From: Thermoleophilia bacterium
Lineage (GTDB): Bacteria; Actinomycetota; Thermoleophilia; RBG-16-64-13
Assembly: GCA_026415615.1 (NCBI GenBank)
Contig: JAOAGT010000001.1
Coordinates: 508,832 to 572,831 of the forward strand
Direction: 5' to 3'
Length of the DNA stretch: 64,000 nucleotides
The notes under the pieces were generated by a model. It saw only the letters and a list, made by a program, of their open reading frames with translations. It was not told where the DNA came from and searched no databases. Positions 17,156 to 26,134 of this stretch are shown here, piece after piece. Positions within the stretch are counted from its first letter, which is position 1, and every line of letters starts with the position of its first letter. A program made the translations under genes and the position numbers.

Positions 17156-17906
17156 GGATCTCAGCAAGAACTTTGGCGGTCTCGCGGCTGTGAGCTCCGT
17201 CGACATGGAGGTGCAGGAGGGTGAGCTTGTAGGTATCATCGGCCCAAACGGAGCAGGCAAGACCACGCTGTTTAATCTCCTTACCGGCTATATCCGTCCC
17301 ACCAGCGGTCGAGTGTGGCTATATGGCAAGGAGATTACGGGCAAGAGACCTCACCAGATAGCTGCTCGCGGCATGGTAAGAACCTTTCAGCAGAACAACG
17401 TTTTCAGTGAGCTGACTGTGGCTGAGAATGTTCGTCTGGCGTGCCACCTTACCTGCCAGATTCGCCCTTGGGAAGCTATCTTGCACACCCCAAGCGCTAA
17501 GCACAAGGAACAACGTGTCAACTCGCGAGTTGGAGAGATACTTGAGCTTCTGGGAATCTCACATCTGGCGAGAGTACCTGCGGCTGCGCTTCCTCACGGA
17601 CACAAGCGCATACTTGGCATCGCGGTGGCGTTGGCGTGTGAGCCGCGCCTTCTTCTTCTGGATGAGCCCCTGGCCGGCATGAACACGACCGAGGTGGACA
17701 TGGCTGTAGGTCTCATAAGGAAACTTTGGGAGAGCGGGCTGACGATATTGTTGATCGAGCACAACATGCGAGCGGTCATGGGTCTGTGTCAGCGATTTGT
17801 CGTTCTAAATTTCGGGAAGAAGTTGGCCGAAGGCACGCCCGAAGAAATCCGAAATAACCCTGAAGTAGTTAGAGCGTACTTAGGAACGGCCGCCCATGCT
17901 GCTTGA
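17142..17906 (+). CDS. livG: Liv-type ABC ATPase LivG, system 1
   Basis: 254-residue ATPase with Walker A GPNGAGKTT near residues 33-41 and Walker B LLLLDEPLAGM near 168-178, followed by the LivG-type EHNMRAVM switch region. The signature region is degenerate (LPHGHKR), as is usual in LivG. The start ATG 17142 has GGGAG upstream and overlaps the end of LivM. The C-terminus ends with a short Ala tail and overlaps LivF by 11 bases. Confidence 0.93.
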   Translation: MLQVEDLSKNFGGLAAVSSVDMEVQEGELVGIIGPNGAGKTTLFNLLTGYIRPTSGRVWLYGKEITGKRPHQIAARGMVRTFQQNNVFSELTVAENVRLACHLTCQIRPWEAILHTPSAKHKEQRVNSRVGEILELLGISHLARVPAAALPHGHKRILGIAVALACEPRLLLLDEPLAGMNTTEVDMAVGLIRKLWESGLTILLIEHNMRAVMGLCQRFVVLNFGKKLAEGTPEEIRNNPEVVRAYLGTAAHAA

Positions 17907-18600
17907 GGTCAAGAATGTGACCGTCTACTACGATACGGCTTTGGCAATCAGCGATGTCAGCATTGCCGTGGAAGAGGGAGGGGTTGTCAGTGTCATAGGG
18001 GCTAACGGAGCGGGCAAGAGCACTGTTCTTAAGGCCATTGCCGGCTTGGTGCCCGTGCGCTCTGGGGTGGTTGAGTTTGATGGCAAGCGAATAGACGGGC
18101 TGGGTACTGACAAGATAGTAAAACTCGGCATTGCCCTGGTCCCCGAGGGGAGGAAGCTTTTCCCTTACATGAGTGTACAGTCGAATCTTCGCTTGGGGGC
18201 CTACCTGCGTTCAGACAAAGAGCAGATTGAGAAGGACCTCGAAGAAGTATTTCACCTTTTCCCTCGGCTAAAGGAGAGGTTAAGTCAGAAAGCCGGCAGT
18301 CTGAGCGGCGGGGAACAGCAGATGCTGGCCATCGGCCGGGCCTTAATGTCCAAGCCGCGTCTACTCATGATGGATGAGCCCTCCTTGGGTCTTGCACCCA
18401 TTGTCATCGACAGCTTGGCAGAGACCATCCGGGAGATTAATCAGCGGGGAGTGAGCATCTTGCTTGTGGAGCAAAACGCAGGACTGGTCGAGCGTGTGGC
18501 CCGGCGCTGCTATGTGCTCGAAGTCGGCAAGATAGTTCTGGAGGGGGATATAAAGGAAATGATGTCGGATGAGGCGGTAAGACGCGCCTTCCTAGGTTAA
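17896..18600 (+). CDS. livF: Liv-type ABC ATPase LivF, system 1
   Basis: 234-residue ATPase with Walker A GANGAGKST, signature LSGGEQQ, Walker B LLMMDEPSLGL and the LVEQNA switch. It shares the start MLLEVKxV and most of its length with the LivF at 182-892, so the two are recent paralogues. It ends the complete five-gene system 13801-18600. Confidence 0.93.
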   Translation: MLLEVKNVTVYYDTALAISDVSIAVEEGGVVSVIGANGAGKSTVLKAIAGLVPVRSGVVEFDGKRIDGLGTDKIVKLGIALVPEGRKLFPYMSVQSNLRLGAYLRSDKEQIEKDLEEVFHLFPRLKERLSQKAGSLSGGEQQMLAIGRALMSKPRLLMMDEPSLGLAPIVIDSLAETIREINQRGVSILLVEQNAGLVERVARRCYVLEVGKIVLEGDIKEMMSDEAVRRAFLG

Positions 18601-18683
18601 GCGGCGTCTGAGGTTAGGCGGGTTGGCGAAACAGCGGCGCGGTGACCAGCGCACTAGGACAGTCAATGTACACGGAGAACGCT

Positions 18684-20048
18684 ATGAATCTTGAGACAAC
18701 TGTGGCTGGGGTGCGTTTCCGTTCGCCGATTGGTTTGGCTCCTATCGGAGGCTCAAGTCACTTTGGAGCGCGCGATCCCGATGAAAATCGTGAGCTTGAA
18801 GGAGCTGTTGAATATGTTCTTAAGAATGTCGAGGCTGGGTCCAACCATGTTTGCGTGAACATCTCCTACATTCGCCCCGAGACGCTTCGCAAGCTGCTTG
18901 ATGCTTACGATGGCGTCACTAGGCCTGCGCCCCCGACACCGCGAGCGGAGAGATTCTTGCGAGTGACTTCCGGCGGACCGCCTTATGGCTTGGAGGGACT
19001 TTACTCGGCGGTATCTCCTGGTCCATGCACTCCAGATCCGGCTGTAGAGGAGGGCCTTCTTGCTTTCCAGGCGCGGTTTGTGGAGGCTGTCAAGCAAAGA
19101 AGGCCGGAAGGAGTTCCCATTATCGGCGCTGTCATTGGCTGTGGCGGTCTGCCTGACGGCTACGTGGACGCGGCTAGGAAGTGCGAAGAGCTTGGTGTGG
19201 ACTTGGTTGAAATCAACTTCCACTGTCCTCTGCAGGCTGGTCAGAGAAACGAGGTGGACTGGGCGCTTCGGGGCTGGTTTCCGGCGGTTTCTCACGGCGG
19301 CTTGATAGCCGAGCATCCTGCCCTGGTGGGCCAAATTACCAAGGCGGTAGTGAATGCGGTCAGTCTTCCTGTGGGAGCGAAGTTCTCCGCGGAGGCGGGC
19401 TTTCCTCGTATTGTCGAACTGGCCAGACAGGTTCGAGACGCCGGGGGCCGGTACGTTCACGTGGGGGGAGCAGGGGTAGGGATTGCTCCACCTGACATCT
19501 ACAACGGCGGAAGGCCCAAGTGGAGCTTCATGGACGGGAATCCTTTCTGTTTGACCTCAGGAGCGTGGATGCGGCGGATCTGCTACCGAGACGTGGCCGC
19601 TGTAGCCAGGTTTGTGCCTGGGCTAGATATTGTAGCTTCGGGCGGTCTCGTGCAGCCAGAGCACTGCGTGGAGGCCATGATGCTGGGAGCTTCGGTGACC
19701 CAGGTTTGTGCAGGAGTGCTTGAGCAGGGAAGGAGTCTCTTGCGGCGGGCAAACGAATTCCTGAGCACCTTCTTGTGTAGCAACGGATATAGTAGCGTGA
19801 CCGAGATTGTTGGCCTTGCGCAGCAGTATATTAGCCATGCCGAAGATATTGACATGATGCCGGGCCAAGTGGTGAGCTCGGTTGATCATGATAAGTGCAC
19901 CAATTGTGGTACCTGTCTTGATGGTCTGTGTCTGGCGATTTCTGACGAAGGGGGGGAGGTGGCGGTCCAGGAGGAGCGATGCACCGGCTGCGGCGCGTGC
20001 ACTCTGGTATGTCCGTCGCAAGCATTTAGTCTCAGGTTGAGAGGCTAG
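18684..20048 (+). CDS. PreA-like dihydropyrimidine/dihydroorotate dehydrogenase-family flavoprotein with ferredoxin domain
   Basis: 454-residue protein. The N-terminal TIM barrel resembles dihydroorotate/dihydropyrimidine dehydrogenases: SPIGLAPIGGSS, VEINFHCP, VHVGGAGVG. A C-terminal two-cluster ferredoxin domain has CTNCGTC and CTGCGACTLVCP. Family members reduce or oxidise a ring C=C bond with FMN and pass electrons through 4Fe-4S clusters. ATG 18684 is chosen because GGAG sits six bases upstream; earlier in-frame starts at 18642 and 18666 are possible. A cyclic unsaturated substrate imported by system 1 would suit, but pyrimidine catabolism is not otherwise represented here. Confidence 0.8.
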   Translation: MNLETTVAGVRFRSPIGLAPIGGSSHFGARDPDENRELEGAVEYVLKNVEAGSNHVCVNISYIRPETLRKLLDAYDGVTRPAPPTPRAERFLRVTSGGPPYGLEGLYSAVSPGPCTPDPAVEEGLLAFQARFVEAVKQRRPEGVPIIGAVIGCGGLPDGYVDAARKCEELGVDLVEINFHCPLQAGQRNEVDWALRGWFPAVSHGGLIAEHPALVGQITKAVVNAVSLPVGAKFSAEAGFPRIVELARQVRDAGGRYVHVGGAGVGIAPPDIYNGGRPKWSFMDGNPFCLTSGAWMRRICYRDVAAVARFVPGLDIVASGGLVQPEHCVEAMMLGASVTQVCAGVLEQGRSLLRRANEFLSTFLCSNGYSSVTEIVGLAQQYISHAEDIDMMPGQVVSSVDHDKCTNCGTCLDGLCLAISDEGGEVAVQEERCTGCGACTLVCPSQAFSLRLRG

Positions 20049-20091
20049 CTACAGTCTTGACAAGCAAGCAGCGACTCCATAACATGGCGCC

Positions 20092-20991
20092 ATGACTTCT
20101 ATGCTGAACTCTATACCGCTTAGTGAACAATTTCCCGAAGAAGAATCCGGCGAGAGCAGCGGTAAGCAGGCCTACCTACGCCTAGTTCCCGCCGTAGATC
20201 AAGCTGTCAGGCTGCTTTTTTGCTTGGCCAACACTGTAGGAGGAGAGTCAACTCTTACTGAGCTAGCGAAAGAAACAGGGATCAGTAAGAGTAAGGCCCT
20301 GGCTATACTGAACACTCTTGCCAATGCCGGCCTCGTGACGCGAAACGAGCGCACCAAGAGCTACACTCTGGGTCCCAACGTGGTTACGCTGGGTCGTGCT
20401 TTCCTTAACAACACCGACCTAGCGCGCTTGGCAGGACCGTACCTGGAGCAGCTTGCGGCAGAAACGGGATGCGGTGTTCTTCTCGGTGTTTTCTCGGGTG
20501 AAACACTGTTTGTTGTCGCTCGTCGCCAAGCTCCAGGTGGGACGTACATCGCTACTGATGTGGGCCAGCGTTACCCGCTCACCTGGGGGGCCCACGGGCG
20601 TGCCTACCTGGCCTCGCTGCCGCCGGAGGAGTTTGAAAAACGTCTTGCTCAAAACGCCATTCTCCAGGCTGGCACCACAGATCGGGATTCTATTGAGCGG
20701 GAAGTTCTGCGCCATCAGGTGGAGGAGGCGCGTAGGAAAGGTTACGGCGTGAGCTTGGGCACTACCTGGTCGGGGTTGAATGGAGTGAGCGCTCTTATTG
20801 CGGTTGAAGGTCCTGACATTCCTGAGGGCCGACGAGTGGCTGCGTGTCTTGTGGCGGTGGGATCCTTCCCACCCGAGGAAGTCGATCGTGTCGGTCAACA
20901 CGTCGTCCGAGTGGCAAAGGAGATGGAGCAGAAACTCCAGCCTCTCCTGAGAGCGGTGAATCCCTATTTTCCTCTAGCCCGAGGTTTGTAA
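20092..20991 (+). CDS. IclR-family transcriptional regulator
   Basis: 299-residue regulator with an N-terminal winged helix-turn-helix (TLTELAKETGISKSKALAILNTL, about residues 53-76) and a C-terminal IclR effector-binding domain (LEQLAAETGCGVLLG, then YPLTWGAHGRAYLA). IclR proteins commonly control operons for aromatic and other carbon sources by binding a pathway acid. It is the only carbon-type regulator recognised here and sits between the PreA-like gene and an SDR/FAD-reductase pair, so local control is plausible. The N-terminus carries about 25 extra acidic/Ser residues. Confidence 0.9.
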   Translation: MTSMLNSIPLSEQFPEEESGESSGKQAYLRLVPAVDQAVRLLFCLANTVGGESTLTELAKETGISKSKALAILNTLANAGLVTRNERTKSYTLGPNVVTLGRAFLNNTDLARLAGPYLEQLAAETGCGVLLGVFSGETLFVVARRQAPGGTYIATDVGQRYPLTWGAHGRAYLASLPPEEFEKRLAQNAILQAGTTDRDSIEREVLRHQVEEARRKGYGVSLGTTWSGLNGVSALIAVEGPDIPEGRRVAACLVAVGSFPPEEVDRVGQHVVRVAKEMEQKLQPLLRAVNPYFPLARGL

Positions 20992-21012
20992 GCCAAGCCG
21001 AGGAGGCGGCAC

Positions 21013-21837
21013 ATGAAGCTAGCGGATAAGGTGGCCATAGTGACCGGAGGCGGCACAGGCATCGGCCGAGCCATCGCTGAGCGGTTTGTGGCAGAAGGGG
21101 CGTATGTTTGCCTGGTGGGACGACGTGCGGACAAACTTGCCGAGGTGGCCTCTGCGTTGCCGCCGGCGCAGGTCACAACGTGTCCGGGGGATGTCAGTGA
21201 CCCAGCGGCGGTAGCGCGCGTTGTAGAAGCTGCTCTTGGTTTTGGCAAAGGAATTCAGGTTCTGGTCAACAACGCAGGTATGGATCAGCCACCTTGCCCA
21301 GTAGGTGAGCTTGATCTGGCCACCTGGCAGCAGGTCCTGGCGGTGAACTTGACCGGGCCTTTCCTAATGATCAAGGCTGTGATCCCTCACATGTTAGAGG
21401 GCGGCTACGGATCCATCATTAACATCTCCTCCCTTGCCGGGTTACTGGGAGTACCGGGTCTGCCGGCTTACTGTGCTTCCAAGGGCGGTCTTATCAGCCT
21501 GACCAAGCAGGTAGCGGTGGACTATGGGCCTCACAACATCCGCTGCAATTGTGTCTGTCCGGGGGCGACGAGGACGGAGATGATGGTGGGGGCTATGAGC
21601 TCCTTTGCAGAAAGCTGCGGAATCACTGTTGAGGAAGTGCTTGCCACGTTTTCGCGGGATATCCCGTTGCGTCGAATTTCAGATCCGAAAGAGATGGCGG
21701 GTATCTGTTGTTTCCTTGCCAGCGATGATGCGAGTTTTGTAAACGCGGCGGTGATCCCCGTTGACGGCGGCGCGTGTGTTGTGGATGTTTCGGGGGCTGC
21801 TATCAATCAACTGGCCGCTTTGCACCAAAAGGCTTAA
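21013..21837 (+). CDS. Short-chain dehydrogenase/reductase
   Basis: 274-residue classical SDR: cofactor motif TGGGTGIG near residues 12-19, CLVGRRADK after strand two (the Arg suggests NADP preference), NNAG, catalytic YCASK and a VNAAVIPVDGGA C-terminal segment. GAGGAGGC precedes ATG 21013. It follows the IclR gene by 21 bases and precedes the FAD reductase, so all three may be co-transcribed. Substrate unknown. Confidence 0.88.
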   Translation: MKLADKVAIVTGGGTGIGRAIAERFVAEGAYVCLVGRRADKLAEVASALPPAQVTTCPGDVSDPAAVARVVEAALGFGKGIQVLVNNAGMDQPPCPVGELDLATWQQVLAVNLTGPFLMIKAVIPHMLEGGYGSIINISSLAGLLGVPGLPAYCASKGGLISLTKQVAVDYGPHNIRCNCVCPGATRTEMMVGAMSSFAESCGITVEEVLATFSRDIPLRRISDPKEMAGICCFLASDDASFVNAAVIPVDGGACVVDVSGAAINQLAALHQKA

Positions 21838-21904
21838 AGAGAGGGCGGCGATTCTTGGAGATGTTAGCTAGACGGCAGAGACCCCAAATTCAAGGAGGGC
21901 TCTG

Positions 21905-23380
21905 TTGGCGGTGACCGGCGTGAGCAAGCGTCCAGTAGAGGACGTTGATGTTGTTGTCCTGGGCGGGGGTGCCGCTGGATTACCTGCGGCGCTGGCTGCG
22001 GCCGAAGCTGGGGCTAAGGTAATGCTGCTTGAGAAGCGCCGCAGCTTGGGTGGCACGGGTAATTTCATCCAGGGAGTTTTCGCCTGCGAAAGCACGTGGC
22101 AGAAGCGCGAGTACATCGCTTACTCGTGCGAGGAAGCTTTTCGCAACTTCATGGAGTACAACCACTGGCGGTCTAACGGTCCGTTGGTTCGGGCGTTGAT
22201 CGATCTCTCGGCCGACACCATCTCCTGGCTTGAGCGCCACGGGGTTGAGTTTAGCGGTGTGACTATCAACATGCCCGATGCCCCTCGTACGTATCATGTG
22301 CCTAAGGGAGCAGGCCGTGGAATCATGCGGGTCCTTGCTGCGACTTGCCGAGACCGGGGGGTCGACGTACGGCTCGGGTGTGCTGGAGTGGAGCCTCTCA
22401 GGGCTAGTGACGGGACACTTGTGGGGGTGAAGGCACGAGAAGGTCGGAACGTCCGGGAAATTAGGTGCCGGGCGCTTGTGGTTGCTACTGGTGGTTATGC
22501 CAACAACAAGATCTGGATCCGAAAGTACACCGGCTTCTTATTGGGCGAAAACCTATTTCCGGTAGGTAACAGCGGGAAAATGGGCGAAGGGATCCGTCTG
22601 GCCTGGGAAATAGGGGCGGCCGAAGAGGGCATGGGAGTTCTACACCTGCTGCGTGTGGCCCCGTGGGGCAAGGAATTCCCGTCGATGAGTTCCGTGGAGG
22701 CTGCTTCCATCCAGCCGGTGCTGTGGGTGGATCCGCGGGGCCGGCGGTTTTGTGACGAAGGTATTGCTTTTTACGACACCTCGGCTGGAAACGTAAACGC
22801 TCGTTTTGCAGAGGGCTACACCTGGTCTATCTTCGATGACTCGCTTAAGCGTCATTTCCAGGAGGTGGGTCTTGATCGAGGGATGACGCAGCGTATTCTG
22901 CCCGGCCATCGCTTAACCGATCTGGACGAGATGGTATCCCGTTTCATCTCTTTGCAATCTCCCAATTTTGTGGCTGCGGACTCTGTGGAAGAGCTTGCTC
23001 TCAAAATCGGGGCTGATCCGCTTGTGCTGCGATCAACGGTTTGCCAATACAACCAGGCCTGCGAGAAGGGCAAAGACACCCTGTTCGGCAAGGATCCCCG
23101 ATATCTGCGACCGCTTTATGGACCTCGCTACTATGCCGCTAGAGCGCGTACTGCCTTCTTGGGTACCTTGGGGGGAGTTAGGGTGAGTGCGCGGTGCGAA
23201 GCGGTTGACAAATACGACAACAAGATTCCGGGCCTATATGTGGCTGGCAATGATATGGGCGGGCTTCATGCCGAGAGCTACAGCATGCGCGACACTTCGG
23301 GTATAGCTGCCGCCTTTGCCATAAACGGAGGTCGCCTTGCTGGCCAAAATGCGGCGGCGTTTGCTACTGGAAGGGACTAG
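21905..23380 (+). CDS. FAD-dependent reductase, fumarate-reductase/ketosteroid-dehydrogenase-like
   Basis: 491-residue flavoprotein with the FAD motif GGGAAGLPAAL near residues 20-30, VMLLEKRRSLGGTGNF, and a C-terminal GLYVAGNDMGGLHAESY stretch that closes the FAD site. The family covers fumarate and urocanate reductases, flavocytochrome-type enoate reductases and 3-ketosteroid dehydrogenases, that is, alpha,beta-C=C reduction or formation. TTG 21905 is favoured because AAGGAGG ends six bases before it. It is paralogous to the protein at 36896-38353, sharing FxEYxxWR and INMPxxPRTYHV. No heme or export signal is visible, so a cytoplasmic location with a flavin or Fe-S donor is likely. Confidence 0.85.
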   Translation: MAVTGVSKRPVEDVDVVVLGGGAAGLPAALAAAEAGAKVMLLEKRRSLGGTGNFIQGVFACESTWQKREYIAYSCEEAFRNFMEYNHWRSNGPLVRALIDLSADTISWLERHGVEFSGVTINMPDAPRTYHVPKGAGRGIMRVLAATCRDRGVDVRLGCAGVEPLRASDGTLVGVKAREGRNVREIRCRALVVATGGYANNKIWIRKYTGFLLGENLFPVGNSGKMGEGIRLAWEIGAAEEGMGVLHLLRVAPWGKEFPSMSSVEAASIQPVLWVDPRGRRFCDEGIAFYDTSAGNVNARFAEGYTWSIFDDSLKRHFQEVGLDRGMTQRILPGHRLTDLDEMVSRFISLQSPNFVAADSVEELALKIGADPLVLRSTVCQYNQACEKGKDTLFGKDPRYLRPLYGPRYYAARARTAFLGTLGGVRVSARCEAVDKYDNKIPGLYVAGNDMGGLHAESYSMRDTSGIAAAFAINGGRLAGQNAAAFATGRD

Positions 23381-23399
23381 AGCGGGGGTGGAAAACACG

Positions 23400-23678
23400 G
23401 TGGCCGTCAAAGTGAGACTCGTTGGTGATCTGCATAGGTTGACAGGGTCTCGAGTGGTGGAGGTTAAGGCCGCTGATCAGACCCTAGGTGCGGTCATCGC
23501 TGCTTTGGTGCAGGAGTATCCTAAGCTTGGGGAGCAGCTTTTCGACGAGCAGGGGCGGATCCGGTATACCTGGCTTCTGGTGGCGGATGGGCGCCCACTG
23601 AGCTGGCCACAGGACAAAGAACACCGTCTGCAGGAGGACGGTGAGCTAGTGATTATGCGTTTCTTCAGCGGGGGGTAG
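23400..23678 (+). CDS. MoaD/ThiS-like sulfur-carrier protein
   Basis: 92-residue ubiquitin-fold protein starting VAVKVRLVGDL and ending in SGG at the very C-terminus; the terminal Gly-Gly is the adenylation/thiocarboxylation site of MoaD/ThiS carriers. MoaD supplies sulfur for the pterin cofactor of Mo and W enzymes, which fits the two AORs and the molybdopterin enzyme in this window. GTG 23400 is preferred by homology to MoaD starts; GTG 23388 is also in frame. It is 20 bases after the FAD reductase. It could be a dedicated tungstopterin carrier, but this cannot be separated from ThiS by sequence alone. Confidence 0.72.
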   Translation: MAVKVRLVGDLHRLTGSRVVEVKAADQTLGAVIAALVQEYPKLGEQLFDEQGRIRYTWLLVADGRPLSWPQDKEHRLQEDGELVIMRFFSGG

Positions 23679-23815
23679 GTTCCATTTGACAGGGTCGGCC
23701 AACAAGCAAAAGGAGAAAGGGGGGAAGCCTAGACGGGTTCGTGCTGTGAAGGCTTTGACCAACCGGAAGTAGCTGAAACGAAGTCTCTCAATAAACGGCA
23801 CTGGAGGGGTGAGAG

Positions 23816-25105
23816 ATGAGGAGACGGTACCTATATGCGGCATTGATCATCCTCTTAGTTAGCCTACTGGCTTTTGCTATGGCATGCGGCGAAGAGGAAG
23901 AAACTACCACTACTGCTGGTCCGACAACTACGGCGGCTCCGACGGAGACAACAGCAGCCCCGAGCACAGAAACCACAGGCGCTCCCGGCAGCAGCACCAC
24001 CACAGCGGCCGAGATGGAGACGCTTCAGATTGGGGCTATCCTGCAGCTGACCGACTGGTACTCGGTAGTTGATGCCGCGGAGAAAGTGGACCTCGAGTAC
24101 ACCGCCAAGATGATCAACGATGACGGCGGTATCGAGGTTGCGGGCAAGAGATACAAGATTGAGCTGGTTATCGAGGACGGCAAGACCTCGCTTGATGGCA
24201 ACACGGCCGCGGCAAACAAGCTGGTTCTGGACAAAAAGCTCAAGTTTGTTGTTGGCCCGGGCGCATTCTTCAACGTGGCCACAACCCCGATTTTTGAGCA
24301 GAATCAGGTGCTTCATGTGGCCAACTACAACGGCCTGAACCCAGCGGAAATGAACAAGGACACCAAGTTTGCTTTCTTGGGCCTTGATCCCATCACCCAG
24401 GCAAACTCTGAGCTTAAGGCAGTCAAGCAGTACTACCCGAACGTAAAGACCGTCTGTCTGGCTACCGAGGATGCCACCTACCCTGCTTTTGAGCCGCACT
24501 TCAAGGCTTTGGTTGAGCGCTTGGGTCTTAAGCTCTCGGGTGACCCGGTTCTGTTTGCCACCAACGCTGAGGATTACAACCCGGTAGCGGCCAAGATCAA
24601 GGCGCAGAATCCCGATGCTGTCTGGATGCCGATTGGCATTGATCCCTCGTACTTCGGCATTGTTAAGGGCCTGCGTACCCTCGGGTACCAAGGTCCGGTG
24701 ACCTTCCCCATTGACGTTCCGTCTGTTATCGGAGCTCTGGGTGATGCGGCCACTGGTATCGTTGGCGTGCTGAGCAAGCAGCTCGAGGATCCGTACATTT
24801 CAGAACCCATGAAGAGACTTCTGCAGATGGGCGATCCTAACCGGCACGTTTTTGGCCTAGGCCCGAATGCCTTGTACCTGCTGGCTCACGCTATCGACAT
24901 AGCTGACAGCCTCGATCCGGCTGTGGTCCGCGATGTCTGGGAGAAGCAGACAAGCATGCCGACTCTGTACGGAGAGGGATTCCCGAGCGGCAACCAGCTT
25001 TACGGCCTGCCGAATCATGCCTGGGCGCATCCAATTCCGGTGGCTTTGATCAACAACGGGAAGGCTGAATACAAGCCGTGGATTATCCCGGATCCAACCC
25101 CGTGA
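23816..25105 (+). CDS. ABC transporter substrate-binding lipoprotein (Liv family), system 2
   Basis: 429-residue lipoprotein with a signal peptide ending AFAMAC (lipidated Cys at residue 24), a Thr/Glu-rich linker, and a periplasmic-binding domain starting LQIGAILQLTDWYS. GGAGGGG precedes ATG 23816. It is clearly paralogous to the protein at 27189 (shared QLTDWYSxVDA, DGKxSxDGNTAAANKL and a C-terminal PDPTP), which indicates duplication of the binding protein plus permease unit. The substrate is unknown; pocket differences suggest related but different ligands. Confidence 0.92.
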   Translation: MRRRYLYAALIILLVSLLAFAMACGEEEETTTTAGPTTTAAPTETTAAPSTETTGAPGSSTTTAAEMETLQIGAILQLTDWYSVVDAAEKVDLEYTAKMINDDGGIEVAGKRYKIELVIEDGKTSLDGNTAAANKLVLDKKLKFVVGPGAFFNVATTPIFEQNQVLHVANYNGLNPAEMNKDTKFAFLGLDPITQANSELKAVKQYYPNVKTVCLATEDATYPAFEPHFKALVERLGLKLSGDPVLFATNAEDYNPVAAKIKAQNPDAVWMPIGIDPSYFGIVKGLRTLGYQGPVTFPIDVPSVIGALGDAATGIVGVLSKQLEDPYISEPMKRLLQMGDPNRHVFGLGPNALYLLAHAIDIADSLDPAVVRDVWEKQTSMPTLYGEGFPSGNQLYGLPNHAWAHPIPVALINNGKAEYKPWIIPDPTP

Positions 25106-25150
25106 GGTTTATAAGCAGGTAACCTGCGCGGAGTTTGGATGACGGAAGTT

Positions 25151-25230
25151 TTGGGGGAGCCGGCTGGCGCAAGACATGTCCCCCGGGCGTGGCGGGAGCG
25201 GATTGGCTCTGCGCCAGCCGGCTCCCCCAA
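25151..25230 (+). terminator. Long perfect hairpin between binding protein and permease, system 2
   Basis: 21-bp perfect inverted repeat: the left arm 25151-25171 (TTGGGGGAGCCGGCTGGCGC plus A) pairs with 25210-25230 across 38 bases. It fills most of the gap between the binding protein and LivH. Its position matches the unrelated hairpins of systems 1 and 3. Likely an attenuator or stabiliser of the binding-protein mRNA. Confidence 0.7.
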
Positions 25231-25279
25231 GTATTCGCAGAGACGTTGGCAATTTGAAACGACGTGATTGGTTGGTAGC

Positions 25280-26134
25280 GTGGAACTTGCCATTCAAACA
25301 GTGATCAACGTAGTTCTCCTCTCCGTGGTTTATATCCTCATGGGGATGGGGTTTGCGTTTATCCTCAACCTTCTCGGTATTTTCAACCTCGCGCATGGCG
25401 CCATCTTCATGTCCGCTGCCTACGGCTGCTACCTGCTTGTGGTCAAGCTGGGCTTGCCGGGATTTGTGGCTTTTCCTCTCACTGTGCTTGCGGCTGCGGC
25501 GTTTGGCGTGCTTGTGGAAAGACTACTGTTTAGGCCCATGAAGGCAGACTTCAACCGGACCATGATGGTGTGCATTGCATTGTCTACGGTTTTGGTCACG
25601 ACTTTTAACCGGTTTATGGGCACAAGAGCACTTTCCATTCCCCCGTTTATCCCGGGGACCACGGGTCTTGGTCCGTATAAGGTGGAGACGGACCGGCTTC
25701 TTGCCTTTGGCATTGGGATAGTTCTACTCATTGGGATCATCATGTTCGTTGACCGTTCCCGGTGGGGGGCAAGAATGCAAGCCGTAACGCAGAGTCAAAT
25801 GGGCGCGGCGCTGCAAGGCATCCGCTTTAGTCAGGTGGCGGCGCTGGCTTGTTCGGTTGGGTTTGGTCTTGCCGCCATCGGCGGGGTATTTGTCGGCACG
25901 CTTTATAACCTCACGCCCTATATCGGTGACGTCACACTTATTAAGGTTCTGATGCTCGTGATCCTAGCTGGACTTGGAAGTTTCAACGGCATCTTCTACG
26001 TAGGTGCACTGTTGGGCCTGCTGTACGGAGCTCTGCCGGTTGTCCTGAGTGGAGTGATAGTAGATGCCTTGTCTTCCGTGCTAGTTCTGGCGCTACTCAT
26101 AATCCGACCGAGGGGGTTCTTTGGCCATGAATGA
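25280..26134 (+). CDS. livH: Liv-type ABC permease LivH, system 2
   Basis: 284-residue permease with hallmark LNLLGIFNLAHGAIFM and coupling-loop segment SQMGAALQGI. GTG 25280 is chosen because it aligns exactly with the start of the fused permease at 28616 (VELAIQT versus MTLALQT); TTG 25268 would add four residues. It ends GFFGHE, the same point at which the fused copy continues into LivM. It overlaps LivM by eight bases. Confidence 0.9.
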   Translation: MELAIQTVINVVLLSVVYILMGMGFAFILNLLGIFNLAHGAIFMSAAYGCYLLVVKLGLPGFVAFPLTVLAAAAFGVLVERLLFRPMKADFNRTMMVCIALSTVLVTTFNRFMGTRALSIPPFIPGTTGLGPYKVETDRLLAFGIGIVLLIGIIMFVDRSRWGARMQAVTQSQMGAALQGIRFSQVAALACSVGFGLAAIGGVFVGTLYNLTPYIGDVTLIKVLMLVILAGLGSFNGIFYVGALLGLLYGALPVVLSGVIVDALSSVLVLALLIIRPRGFFGHE